Origin: Corynebacterium timonense
GTDB taxonomy: Bacteria; Actinomycetota; Actinomycetes; Mycobacteriales; Mycobacteriaceae
Length of the DNA stretch: 64,000 nucleotides
Direction of reading: 5' to 3'
NCBI RefSeq assembly: GCF_900105305.1
Contig: NZ_LT629765.1
Span: 1,736,001-1,800,000 of the forward strand
How positions within the stretch are numbered: position 1 is the stretch's first letter; every line of letters begins with the position of its first letter. Below the pieces are notes generated by a model that saw only the letters and a program-made list of their open reading frames with translations, ran no database searches and had not been told where the DNA came from. The translations under genes and the position numbers were made by a program. Positions 34,276 to 42,799 of the stretch are shown one piece after another.

Positions 34276-37200
34276 CTAGTGGAAGTCCCGCGACCCCCGG
34301 GACAGCCACTCCCCCATCACCAGCGGTTCGAGTTTGTCCGCCACGACGGTGACGGCGCCGGAAGCGTTCTGGACCACGCCGCGCACGATGAGCGCCTTCG
34401 CGGTGCGCGCCACCACCTTCTGCCTTTTCCATAACCCCGGCGAGACCATAACGTTGATCAGGCCCGTCTCGTCCTCCATGCCGAGGAAGACGATGCCGCC
34501 GGCGGTGCCGGGGCGCTGGCGGTGCGTGACCACGCCGGCGACGCGGACGCGGGTGCCGTCCTCGACGGTGGCGAGGTCGTGGGCGGTGAGGATGGCGTCG
34601 TGAAGCAAGGCGTCGCGCAGCAGCTCGATGGGCTGCACGTCCGGGGTGACCCCGGTGGCGGCGATGTCGGCGGCCATGAGCTCGAAGGCGTTCATGCCGG
34701 GCAGCACGGGCGCGGCGATGGCGGACAGGCCCGGCAGCATGCCCTCGCGTTCGGTGGCGGCGATGCCGGCCTGCCACTGCGCTTGGCGGCGATCCACGCC
34801 GAAGCAGTCCAGCGCCCCGGCCCGCGCGAGCGCCGCGACCTGCTCGACCGACAGGTCCGCCCGGCGCGCCAGGTCCGGGATCCCGGTGAAGGGTTGGGCG
34901 GCCTCGACGCGCGCGGCGCCCGCGGCGCCTAGGCCTTTGACCAGGTTCAGCCCGACGCGGATGGTGGCGTTGTCGACGCAGCGCGCCTCCACCCCCGACT
35001 CGTTGACGCTGACGGGGTGCACCGTGATGCCGTGGCGGCGGGCGTCCTGGATGAGCGACTGCGGCGAGTAGAAGCCCATCGGCTGGGCGCGCAGCAGGCC
35101 GACGCAGAACTGCGCCGGGTAGTAGCGCTTGAACCACGCCGAGAAGAACACCAGCGACGCAAACGACTGCGAGTGCGACTCCGGGAAGCCGTAGGCGGCA
35201 AAGGCGACGATCTTGGTCCACAGCTTCTCCGCCGTCTCCTCGTCGATCTGGTTGGTCTGCCAGCACCCGTCGAAGAAGCGTTTCTTCAGCCGCGCCATCT
35301 TCTCCGGCGAGCGCTTCGATCCCATCGCGCGGCGCAGGGCGTCCGCCTCGCGGCCGGAGAAGCCGGCGGCGTCGACGGCGATCTGCATGAGCTGCTCCTG
35401 GAACAGGGGGATGCCCAGGGTTTTGCCCAGCGATTTCTCCAGCACCGGGTGGTCGTACACCACGGCCTCCGTCCCGTCGCGGCGGCGCAGGTAGGGGTGC
35501 ACGGAGCCGCCCTGGATCGGGCCGGGGCGGATGAGGGCGACCTCGACGACGAGGTCGAAGAAGCGGCGCGGTTTCAGCCGCGGCAGGGTGGACAGCTGGG
35601 CGCGCGATTCCACCTGGAACACCCCCACGGCGTCGGCGCGGCACAGCATGTCGTAGACCTCGCTGTCGGTGACGTCAAGCTCCCAGAGGTTCACATCGCG
35701 GCCGGTGGTGTCGCGCACCACGTCGATCATGTGGTGCAGCGCCTCGAGCATGCCGAGGCCCAGCAGGTCGAACTTCACGAGGCCGGCCGAGGCGCAGTCG
35801 TCTTTGTCCCACTGCACCACCGAGCGGTTCTCCATCCGCGCCCACTCCACGGGCACGACGTCTGCGATGGGACGGTCGCAGATGACCATGCCGCCGGAGT
35901 GAATGCCCAGGTGGCGGGGCTGGCCCTTCAGCTGGGCCGCGAGGCGTTCAACGGCCTCCGGCGGGTCCTCCAGGCCCTTCGACCACGCGTCCGCCGCGCC
36001 CTGGGCGTAGCCGAGCGCGCGGGCGGCGTCGCGGATCGCGCCCTTGGTGCGGTAGGTGATCACGTTGGCTACCTGCGCGGCGTTGTCGCGCCCGTAGGTG
36101 TCGTAGACGTACTGGATCACCTCCTCGCGCCGGCCCGATTCGATGTCGAGGTCGATGTCCGGCGGGCCGTCGCGGTCCGGGGAGAGGAAGCGCTCGAAGA
36201 GCAGGCCCGCGCTGATCGGCTCCGCGTTGGTGATGCCCAGGGCGAAGCACACCGCCGAGTTCGCGGCCGAGCCCCGGCCCTGGCAGAGGATGTTCTCCCG
36301 GCGGCAAAAATCGACCAGGTCGTGGACGATGAGGAAGTACCCGGGGAAGTTCAGCTCCTCGATGACGCCGAGCTCGTACGCAATCTGCCGCATCGCCTTC
36401 TCCCGGATCTCGGCCGGGCGCGTGGCGTAGCGGACCTCCGCGCCAGCGAGCGTGATACGGCGCAGCCAGCTCATCTCGTCGTGGCCGGCGGGCGTGTCCC
36501 AGCGCGGCAGGTTCGGTGCGACGAGGTTGAGGGTGAAGGCGCACTGCGCGCCAATCGCCAGCGCGACATCGATCTTTTCGCGCGCCCCGGGCAGCATCTG
36601 CTCGATCTGTTCGCCGGAGCGCAGCCAGTTCGCGCCCATCGGGTGCAGCTCGCTGTAGGCAGCATCGAGTGCTTGTCGACGCCCCAGTGACCGCTTCGCC
36701 CCCGCCACCCGCGCCTGCTCCCGCGTCGCCGCGGCCGGGGCCGCCGTGACAATCGCCGGCACGTGCGGATACCGGTCGAGCAGCGCGTGGTGGTCGGCGT
36801 CCTCGGGCGTCAGCGACACCTCGTACTCCCTGACCACTCGGTCTACTCCAAACAATTCGACCAGGTGATCGATCTCATCGGCCCACCGCCACCCGGCCAC
36901 GACAATGCAGGAGCCGCCAAGCCGGTCGGCGATGAGCTCCAGCGGCGGGTAGGAGACGCGGCCTTTTTCTCCCGCGTCCATGTGCGCCCGGGCGATCATG
37001 CGCGACAGCCGCCGGTACCCCTCCGGCCCCGTCGCCAGCACAGGCAGGACACGATCGCCCAGGGTGAGCTCCGCGCCGAAAACGGTATCAATCCCCACCT
37101 CGGCGGCCGCCTCCGCGACCTTCACTGCGCCGTAGAAACCGTCCCTATCCAGCACGGCGAGCGCCGTCATGCCTAACTGGTGGGCACGCTGAACGAGTTC

Positions 37201-37404
37201 TTCCGGTTCGCTCGCCCCGTTGAGGAAGCTGTAGGAGGACACGGCGTGCAGCTCGGCGAAGGGCACGCTGCCCGCCGACGGTCGCGGCGCCGCCGCGGCG
37301 GGCGGCGGGACGTGCCCGACGGGCACGGGGGCAGGCCCGGGCCGGCTGGAGAGGATGCGCTCCAGCCGGGACCAGGTCATGACCTCCCCGCCGTTGAATC
37401 TCAT
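34276..37404 (-). CDS. dnaE2: error-prone DNA polymerase III alpha (DnaE2)
   Basis: A 1042-residue C-family polymerase. A PHP domain comes first (FAELHAVSSYSFLNGAS), then the palm with PDIDLDIE as catalytic Asp motif, GRGSAANSAV, the fingers with LFQEQLMQIA, a helix-hairpin-helix and an OB fold (VAGVVTHRQ). It performs translesion synthesis with ImuA/ImuB after DNA damage. The accessory genes are 5.4 kb away rather than adjacent. A LexA-like site with one perfect half lies at 37424-37439, 20 bp before the start. Confidence 0.93.
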   Translation of the reverse strand: MRFNGGEVMTWSRLERILSSRPGPAPVPVGHVPPPAAAAPRPSAGSVPFAELHAVSSYSFLNGASEPEELVQRAHQLGMTALAVLDRDGFYGAVKVAEAAAEVGIDTVFGAELTLGDRVLPVLATGPEGYRRLSRMIARAHMDAGEKGRVSYPPLELIADRLGGSCIVVAGWRWADEIDHLVELFGVDRVVREYEVSLTPEDADHHALLDRYPHVPAIVTAAPAAATREQARVAGAKRSLGRRQALDAAYSELHPMGANWLRSGEQIEQMLPGAREKIDVALAIGAQCAFTLNLVAPNLPRWDTPAGHDEMSWLRRITLAGAEVRYATRPAEIREKAMRQIAYELGVIEELNFPGYFLIVHDLVDFCRRENILCQGRGSAANSAVCFALGITNAEPISAGLLFERFLSPDRDGPPDIDLDIESGRREEVIQYVYDTYGRDNAAQVANVITYRTKGAIRDAARALGYAQGAADAWSKGLEDPPEAVERLAAQLKGQPRHLGIHSGGMVICDRPIADVVPVEWARMENRSVVQWDKDDCASAGLVKFDLLGLGMLEALHHMIDVVRDTTGRDVNLWELDVTDSEVYDMLCRADAVGVFQVESRAQLSTLPRLKPRRFFDLVVEVALIRPGPIQGGSVHPYLRRRDGTEAVVYDHPVLEKSLGKTLGIPLFQEQLMQIAVDAAGFSGREADALRRAMGSKRSPEKMARLKKRFFDGCWQTNQIDEETAEKLWTKIVAFAAYGFPESHSQSFASLVFFSAWFKRYYPAQFCVGLLRAQPMGFYSPQSLIQDARRHGITVHPVSVNESGVEARCVDNATIRVGLNLVKGLGAAGAARVEAAQPFTGIPDLARRADLSVEQVAALARAGALDCFGVDRRQAQWQAGIAATEREGMLPGLSAIAAPVLPGMNAFELMAADIAATGVTPDVQPIELLRDALLHDAILTAHDLATVEDGTRVRVAGVVTHRQRPGTAGGIVFLGMEDETGLINVMVSPGLWKRQKVVARTAKALIVRGVVQNASGAVTVVADKLEPLVMGEWLSRGSRDFH

Positions 37405-37423
37405 GGGGCCACTCTACACAATA

Positions 37424-37439
37424 TCGCCACTGTGTTCGA
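37424..37439. promoter_or_regulatory. possible LexA box upstream of dnaE2
   Basis: TCG, four mismatched bases, two free bases, then a perfect TGTTCGA half. Compared with TCGAACA-N2-TGTTCGA, ten of fourteen positions match. Position fits SOS control of dnaE2, but the left half is weak. Confidence 0.4.
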
Positions 37440-37468
37440 ATCGGCGCAATGGCGCGGCCCGCAAGGAA

Positions 37469-37484
37469 TAGACTAAGCGGTACA
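37469..37484. promoter_or_regulatory. McbR-like operator upstream of metQ
   Basis: TAGAC, six bases, GTACA: eight of ten defining positions of the remembered TAGAC-N6-GTCTA consensus. It lies 65 bp before the first metQ start. The site before metY is the better match. Confidence 0.45.
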
Positions 37485-37548
37485 CCGAGTGGTACGTTGG
37501 CACACGCCAACAACTTCTGACGACACAGACTGACAAAGGAGTACCCCT

Positions 37549-38445
37549 ATGCGCTTCACCCGTGCTTTCGCCGCTGCGTCGGCGACACTGATCGCGGCTG
37601 CCGGCTTGACGGCCTGCTCCGACGAGCAGGAGCAGGCAGACCCCGCCAACAACGCTGACGGCGAGCCCGCCGTCGTCCGCATCGGCACCACCGACGCCGA
37701 CCAGCAGGCGTGGTCCGTCTTCTCCGACCTCGCCGCAGAGGAGGGCATCGAGCTCGACATCGTCTCCTTCTCCGACTACAACCCGGTCAACGAGGCTCTC
37801 GCGCAGGGCGAGCTGGACGTGAACAAGTTCCAGCACATCAAGTACCTGTCCGAGTACAACGTCAGCTCCGGCAACGACCTGCGCATCGTCGGCTCCACCG
37901 AGATCGTGCCCCTCGCCCTGTTCTGGAAGGACCACGACACCCTCGACGGCATCGAGGGCGAAGAGGTGGCCATCCCGAACGACCCCTCCAACCAGGGCCG
38001 CGCGATCAACGTGCTCGCGCAGGCTGACCTGGTGACGCTGAAGGACGGCGTCCAGGACCCGCTGACCCCGACCCCCGCCGACATCGACGGCGAGAACTCC
38101 AAGGTCTCCGTCGTCCCGGTGGACGCCTCGCAGACGCCGTCCGCCTACAACGAGGGCCGCCCCGCCATCATCAACAACAGCTGGCTGGACCGCTCCGGCA
38201 TCGACCCGCAGCTGGCCATCTTCCAGGACGACCCGAACTCCCCCGAGGCCGAGCCCTACATCAACGTCTTCGCCACCACTTCTGACCGCGTCGACGACGA
38301 GGTGCTCAACCGCCTCGCCGAGCTGTGGCACGACCCGAAGGTGACCGATGCTGTCGCCCAGGATTCGAAGGGCACCTCCGTCCCGGTCCAGCGCGACAAG
38401 GGCGAGCTCAACGACATCCTCGAGCGCCTGGAGAGCCAGCAGTAA
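37549..38445 (+). CDS. metQ: methionine-binding lipoprotein MetQ, copy 1
   Basis: A 298-residue NlpA/MetQ-family lipoprotein; lipobox LTAC with Cys23 after a signal peptide. The mature part starts with VVRIGTTDAD and has the family core (ALFWKDHDTLDGIEGEEVAIPNDPS split across residues 115-145, and PSAYNEGRPAIINN). It binds methionine outside the cell for MetNI. A second metQ follows 28 bp downstream. Confidence 0.92.
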   Translation: MRFTRAFAAASATLIAAAGLTACSDEQEQADPANNADGEPAVVRIGTTDADQQAWSVFSDLAAEEGIELDIVSFSDYNPVNEALAQGELDVNKFQHIKYLSEYNVSSGNDLRIVGSTEIVPLALFWKDHDTLDGIEGEEVAIPNDPSNQGRAINVLAQADLVTLKDGVQDPLTPTPADIDGENSKVSVVPVDASQTPSAYNEGRPAIINNSWLDRSGIDPQLAIFQDDPNSPEAEPYINVFATTSDRVDDEVLNRLAELWHDPKVTDAVAQDSKGTSVPVQRDKGELNDILERLESQQ

Positions 38446-38473
38446 TTCCGACACCACCGCCGAGGACCCACAC

Positions 38474-39376
38474 ATGAGACTGACCCATTTCGCTGCCGCA
38501 GCAGCGGCCGCCCTCGCCGCGACGAGCCTCGTCGCCTGCTCGAACGAGTCCGGCGACGCGTCCGGCGATTCCGCCTCCGGTGACGGTGACGGTGACACCG
38601 TCACCGTGCGGATAGGCACAACCGACGCCGACCTCGAGGCGTGGTCCGCGTTTGAGAAGAAGGCCGAGGAATACGGCGTCGCGCTCGACATCGTCCGCTT
38701 CACGGAGTATCCGCCGGTCAACCCGGCTCTGGACGAAGACCAGATTGAGATATCGAAGTTCCAGACGATCAACTACCAGGCTCAGTACAACGCCTCCACG
38801 GGCAAGGATCTGCGCATCATCGGTTCCGGTGAGATCAACATCCTCGGCCTGTTCTGGAAGGACCACGACTCCCTCGACGGTATCGAGGGCGAAGAGGTTG
38901 CGATCCCGAACGACCCCTCGAACCAGGGCCGCGCGATCAACGTCTTGGTCCAGGCGGACCTTGTCACGCTCAAGCCTGGCGCGCCGACGCTGACGCCGAC
39001 GCCGTCCGACATCGACGAGAACGCCTCGAAGGTCACCGTCGTCGCCGTCGACGCGTCCCAGACCCCGTCGGCGTACAACGAGGGTCGGCCGGCCATCATC
39101 AACAACAACTGGCTGGGCCGCTCCGGCATTGACCCTGCCTCTTCCGTCGCCGCGGACGACCCGAACTCCGAGCTCGCCGAGCCGTACATCAACGTGTTCA
39201 CCGTCCGCGCCGAGGACATCGACAACGAGACCTACGCGACGCTTGTCGACGCCTGGCAGTCCGACGAGGTCACCGAGGCCCTGAACCGGGACTCGGGCGG
39301 CACCGCCGTTCAGGTCCAGCGCTCCAAGGAGGAACTCAACGAGATCCTCGACCGACTCGTGGAGGAGTACAGCTAA
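38474..39376 (+). CDS. metQ: methionine-binding lipoprotein MetQ, copy 2
   Basis: A 300-residue paralogue of the preceding protein, with lipobox VAC (Cys22) and an Asp/Gly/Ser linker. Long stretches of the mature domain are shared (WKDHDSLDGIEGEEVAIPND, SAYNEGRPAIINN), while ligand-side segments differ (YQAQYNASTGKDL, EINILGLFW). The ATG at 38474 is chosen over a longer frame overlapping copy 1. The tandem copies may have different ligand preference, such as L- versus D-methionine or the sulfoxide; that is a guess. Confidence 0.92.
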   Translation: MRLTHFAAAAAAALAATSLVACSNESGDASGDSASGDGDGDTVTVRIGTTDADLEAWSAFEKKAEEYGVALDIVRFTEYPPVNPALDEDQIEISKFQTINYQAQYNASTGKDLRIIGSGEINILGLFWKDHDSLDGIEGEEVAIPNDPSNQGRAINVLVQADLVTLKPGAPTLTPTPSDIDENASKVTVVAVDASQTPSAYNEGRPAIINNNWLGRSGIDPASSVAADDPNSELAEPYINVFTVRAEDIDNETYATLVDAWQSDEVTEALNRDSGGTAVQVQRSKEELNEILDRLVEEYS

Positions 39377-39377
39377 C

Positions 39378-40406
39378 GTGTCCACAACCGGTACCCGGGT
39401 CGAGCTCCGGGATGTGTCCAAGGTGTTCACCTCCGGCGGCCGCGATGTCACCGCGGTCGACGGGGTCACCCTCACCGTCGAGCCCGGAGAGATCCTCGGC
39501 GTCATCGGCTATTCGGGCGCCGGCAAGTCGACGCTTGTGCGGCTCATCAACGGCCTCGACATGCCGACGGGTGGCGAACTCCTGCTCGACGGCACCGACG
39601 TCGTCGGCATGAGCGAGAAGAAGTTGCGCGCCATCCGCCGCAACGTCGGCATGATCTTCCAGCAGTTCAACCTGCTGCAATCGCGCACCGCGGCGGGTAA
39701 CATCGCCTACCCGTTGGAGCTGGCGGGGATGAAGAAGGCGCAGCGCAAGGAGCGCGTGGCGGAGCTGCTCGACTTCGTCGGGCTCGCCGACCGCGGCAGC
39801 AACTACCCAGAGCAGCTCTCCGGCGGCCAGAAGCAGCGCGTGGGCATCGCCCGCGCCCTGGCCACCAACCCCTCGCTGTTGCTTGCCGACGAAGCCACCT
39901 CCGCCCTCGACCCGGAAACGACGCAGGAGGTCTTGGCCGTCCTGCGCCGCGCCAACGAGGAGCTGGGCATCACCATCATCGTGATCACCCACGAGATGGA
40001 GGTCATTCGCTCCATCGCCGACAAGGTCGCGGTGATGGAAAACGGCAAGGTGGTCGAGTACGGCTCCACCTACAAGGTGTTCTCGGACCCGCAGGCGGCG
40101 GTGACCCGCCGCTTCGTGGCCACCAGCTTGCGCGACACCCCCGACGAGGTCGAGGTCGCGGCGCTTCTCGACGCGCCGGGCCGCCTGTTCACCGTCAACC
40201 TCACGGAGGACTCCGGCTTCTTCGGCGCCGCGGCCCGCGCCCGCGAGAAGGGCGTGTCGGTGCAGCCTGTGCACGCGGGCATCACCACGCTGCAGCACCA
40301 TTCCTTCGGCAAGATGACGGTGCGCCTCAACGGCAGCGACGAGGCCATCACCGAGTTCCTCACGACCCTCCAGAACACCACCGACATTGAGGAGATCACC
40401 CGATGA
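39378..40406 (+). CDS. metN: methionine importer ATPase MetN
   Basis: A 342-residue ATPase with Walker A (GYSGAGKS, residues 44-51), signature (LSGGQKQRVGIARAL), Walker B (LLLADEATSALD) and switch His (ITHEME). A C-terminal NIL domain (about 265-340), the regulatory methionine-binding domain of MetN, follows. The start is GTG at 39378, one base after the metQ copy 2 stop. Confidence 0.95.
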   Translation: MSTTGTRVELRDVSKVFTSGGRDVTAVDGVTLTVEPGEILGVIGYSGAGKSTLVRLINGLDMPTGGELLLDGTDVVGMSEKKLRAIRRNVGMIFQQFNLLQSRTAAGNIAYPLELAGMKKAQRKERVAELLDFVGLADRGSNYPEQLSGGQKQRVGIARALATNPSLLLADEATSALDPETTQEVLAVLRRANEELGITIIVITHEMEVIRSIADKVAVMENGKVVEYGSTYKVFSDPQAAVTRRFVATSLRDTPDEVEVAALLDAPGRLFTVNLTEDSGFFGAAARAREKGVSVQPVHAGITTLQHHSFGKMTVRLNGSDEAITEFLTTLQNTTDIEEITR

Positions 40407-41086
40407 ACCAGTTCGTCCTCGCGGCTGGCCCGGACTGGGACCGGCTCGGCCCCCTCTTCGTCGAGGCCATCGGCGACACCCTGGTGATGGTCAGCATCAC
40501 CATGGTCGTCGGCGGCATTTTCGGCCTCATCCTCGGCCTGCTGCTGTACACCACGCGCCCGAGCGGGATTCTGAAGAACGCCCCGATCTACTGGATCATC
40601 AACATCCTGGTGAACTTCTTCCGCCCGATCCCGTTCATCATCATGATCGCGATGCTCTACCCCATCACCCTCAACGTCGTGGGGACGACCATCGGGCGCG
40701 AGGCCGCCACCTTCGTCATGTGCGTCGCCGCCACCTTCACCGTGGCCCGCATCGTCGAGCAGAACCTCGTGGCCATCGACCCCGGCGTCATCGAGGCGGC
40801 CCGCTCCATGGGCGCTGGCCCCTGGCACATCATCCGCACGGTGATCCTGCCCGAGGCTCTCGGCCCGCTGATCCTCGGCTACACCTTCATCTTCATCGCC
40901 GTGATCGACATGTCCGCGATGGCCGGCTACATCGGCGGCGGCGGCATCGGTGACTTCGCCATCGTCTACGGCTACCGCCAGTTCCAGCCCTCGGTGACCT
41001 TCGCCGCGGTGATCGTCATCGTGGTGATCGTGCAGCTGGCCCAGTTCCTGGGCAACTGGCTGTCGAAGAAGGTCATGCGCCGCTAG
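40403..41086 (+). CDS. metI: methionine importer permease MetI
   Basis: A 227-residue permease with five membrane segments and the EAA loop VIEAARSMGAGPWHIIRTVILP. It overlaps metN by four bases and closes the metQQNI operon; a strong terminator follows at 41103. Confidence 0.95.
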   Translation: MNQFVLAAGPDWDRLGPLFVEAIGDTLVMVSITMVVGGIFGLILGLLLYTTRPSGILKNAPIYWIINILVNFFRPIPFIIMIAMLYPITLNVVGTTIGREAATFVMCVAATFTVARIVEQNLVAIDPGVIEAARSMGAGPWHIIRTVILPEALGPLILGYTFIFIAVIDMSAMAGYIGGGGIGDFAIVYGYRQFQPSVTFAAVIVIVVIVQLAQFLGNWLSKKVMRR

Positions 41087-41102
41087 GCACATGGGCGCGC
41101 GT

Positions 41103-41133
41103 GGGCGGGGGATGGCTCCCCCGCCCTTTTTTT
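41103..41133 (+). terminator. rho-independent terminator of metQNI operon
   Basis: A ten-base stem, GGGCGGGGGA with TCCCCCGCCC, four-base loop and seven T. The T-run overlaps the stop codon of the convergent gene, so it may also act in the other direction. Confidence 0.9.
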
Positions 41134-42046
41134 AGCTCTGCGTCAGCGTGACGTCCTGCGCCTGCCAGTACGACCCGTCCTTGGGGGCGTCGCCGCAGGA
41201 CGAGATGATGCCCGAGACCGCGTGGCGGCGCAGCCTCACGGTGTACTTGGCGCCGGAGCCGGTGTCCGCCACCCCAACCGTGGCCTCGTTGTCGTCCGTG
41301 TCTTCTGAGGCGATGCGGAGCTGGCCGTACATGACCCGCTCCCCTGTGCCGGCGAGGTGGGAGGCCACCGCAATCTCCGCGGCCTGGCCGACTGGCGAAT
41401 AGATTCCTCGCCCGCGGTTGCCGGGAACGAAGAACAGCCCGCGCATCGCCTCGGCGAGCATGGCGACGGTCGCCTCTAGGTTCATCCGCCCGAAACTGTA
41501 GCCCCACGGCATGAGCATGAGCGTGGCGGCGAAGCGGTGGCCCTTCATGTGCGAGGTCTCCCACACCACGTCGCGGCCCTCCTTGAAGGGGTAGCGCCGC
41601 TCAATCTCGTTGACCAGCGGGCGCCCCTTGATCGCGCAACACCGGTCGCGCTTGGCGTGGGTGCACACGAGCACGAGCGGGGCCAGGCGCGCCATCGCGT
41701 CGTTGCGCCCCGGCCCGGACAGGTCGAGGTCGAGGATCGCCTCGGGGCCGTCGACATGCTTGACCTCCGTGAGCCCGATGTCGCTGAACACGATGTAGAG
41801 GTGGTGATCTTTGATCTGCCGCCCCTCCCGCGTGGGGTGGCGGATGAGCTGCAGCGACGCGCCCCATGTGGCCATGTGGTCCTTCAGCTTGGCGGTGAGC
41901 TCGGGGCCGAAGGTGTCGCCGTCGAGGATGTCGTGGCTCCAGCTACCCGGCCACTCGAACAGGACGTAGACCACTCCCTTTTTGGCGGTCCCGGGCAGCG
42001 GTTCGACCTCGTTGTCGGAGCAAAGCATTTCCACCGTGTCGCTCAT
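41132..42046 (-). CDS. sucrase/ferredoxin-like family protein
   Basis: A 304-residue protein of the sucrase/ferredoxin-like (thioredoxin-like [2Fe-2S]) family. It contains CTHAKRDRCCAIKG and, further on, HMKGHRFAATLMLMPWG, the usual conserved blocks. I chose the ATG at 42046 (MSDTVEMLCSD); a longer frame lacks support. The cellular role of the family is not established; the name is historical. Confidence 0.75.
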   Translation of the reverse strand: MSDTVEMLCSDNEVEPLPGTAKKGVVYVLFEWPGSWSHDILDGDTFGPELTAKLKDHMATWGASLQLIRHPTREGRQIKDHHLYIVFSDIGLTEVKHVDGPEAILDLDLSGPGRNDAMARLAPLVLVCTHAKRDRCCAIKGRPLVNEIERRYPFKEGRDVVWETSHMKGHRFAATLMLMPWGYSFGRMNLEATVAMLAEAMRGLFFVPGNRGRGIYSPVGQAAEIAVASHLAGTGERVMYGQLRIASEDTDDNEATVGVADTGSGAKYTVRLRRHAVSGIISSCGDAPKDGSYWQAQDVTLTQS

Positions 42047-42171
42047 ACCCCCCACTTTAATAACTTTAGGCAACCCTAACCGCGAAATGGCCCCGCGCCG
42101 GTGAAACAAAGCAACAATATCGTCTCTTTTCGGCAGAGCATTTCACTTACTTCCTGAATGTCACTAGCATA

Positions 42172-42768
42172 ATGCGCATGAATTTTAAGGTAGGTGTGGT
42201 GGCCGCCGTGGCCGCAGCCGCAGCGTCCCTCGCGGGCTGCGCGGCTCCGGGCCCCGGCGACCCCGGTTCAGAAGAACGCGTCGCCTCCCTGCCTACCTCG
42301 ACCCCCTCCGCCACCGCCACGGAGCTTGCCCCGCTGGGCACGCCGGACGCTGCCCCGAAGACGATGCGCCCCGTGGAGCCCACCGAGCTCGCGGTCACCG
42401 GCGTGCGCGTGGGCAGTCACAAGGCCTTCGACCGCGTGGTCGTCGACCTGGCGGGCACAGGCACCCCGGGCTGGTACGTCGACTACGTGCCCTCCCCCAT
42501 GGAAGAAGCAACGGGCCGGCCGCTCAACGTGGTCGGCTCCGCCTTCCTCAACATCTACATCGACGGCACGATCTACCCCTTCGAGCTGGGCCTGGGGCCC
42601 GTCCCCGTCGACACCTCGGGCGGCTCGACCAACATCGTCGACGTGCTCAACGTGGGCACCTCCGAGGGCCGCAGCCAAGTCGTCGTCGGCCTGCGCTCGG
42701 AAAAGCCCTTCTCGGTACAGGTGTTGGACAACCCCACGCGTCTCGTCGTCGACATCCTCAAGTCCTAG
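42172..42768 (+). CDS. AMIN-like domain lipoprotein
   Basis: A 198-residue lipoprotein: signal peptide, lipobox LAGC (Cys23), a Pro/Ser/Thr-rich linker (about 25-65) and a C-terminal AMIN-like beta domain (VTGVRVGSHKAFDRVVVDL, ending NPTRLVVDIL). Such domains bind the cell wall. Two in-frame ATGs (42172, 42178) are possible starts. Confidence 0.7.
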   Translation: MRMNFKVGVVAAVAAAAASLAGCAAPGPGDPGSEERVASLPTSTPSATATELAPLGTPDAAPKTMRPVEPTELAVTGVRVGSHKAFDRVVVDLAGTGTPGWYVDYVPSPMEEATGRPLNVVGSAFLNIYIDGTIYPFELGLGPVPVDTSGGSTNIVDVLNVGTSEGRSQVVVGLRSEKPFSVQVLDNPTRLVVDILKS

Positions 42769-42799
42769 CTGCGCGGGCTCGACGGCCGGTGGGCGCTCA

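Noticed and set aside
35017..36690. 557-residue protein opposite dnaE2
   Set aside because: Shadow of dnaE2; Ala/Arg/Val/His-rich with no recognisable domain.
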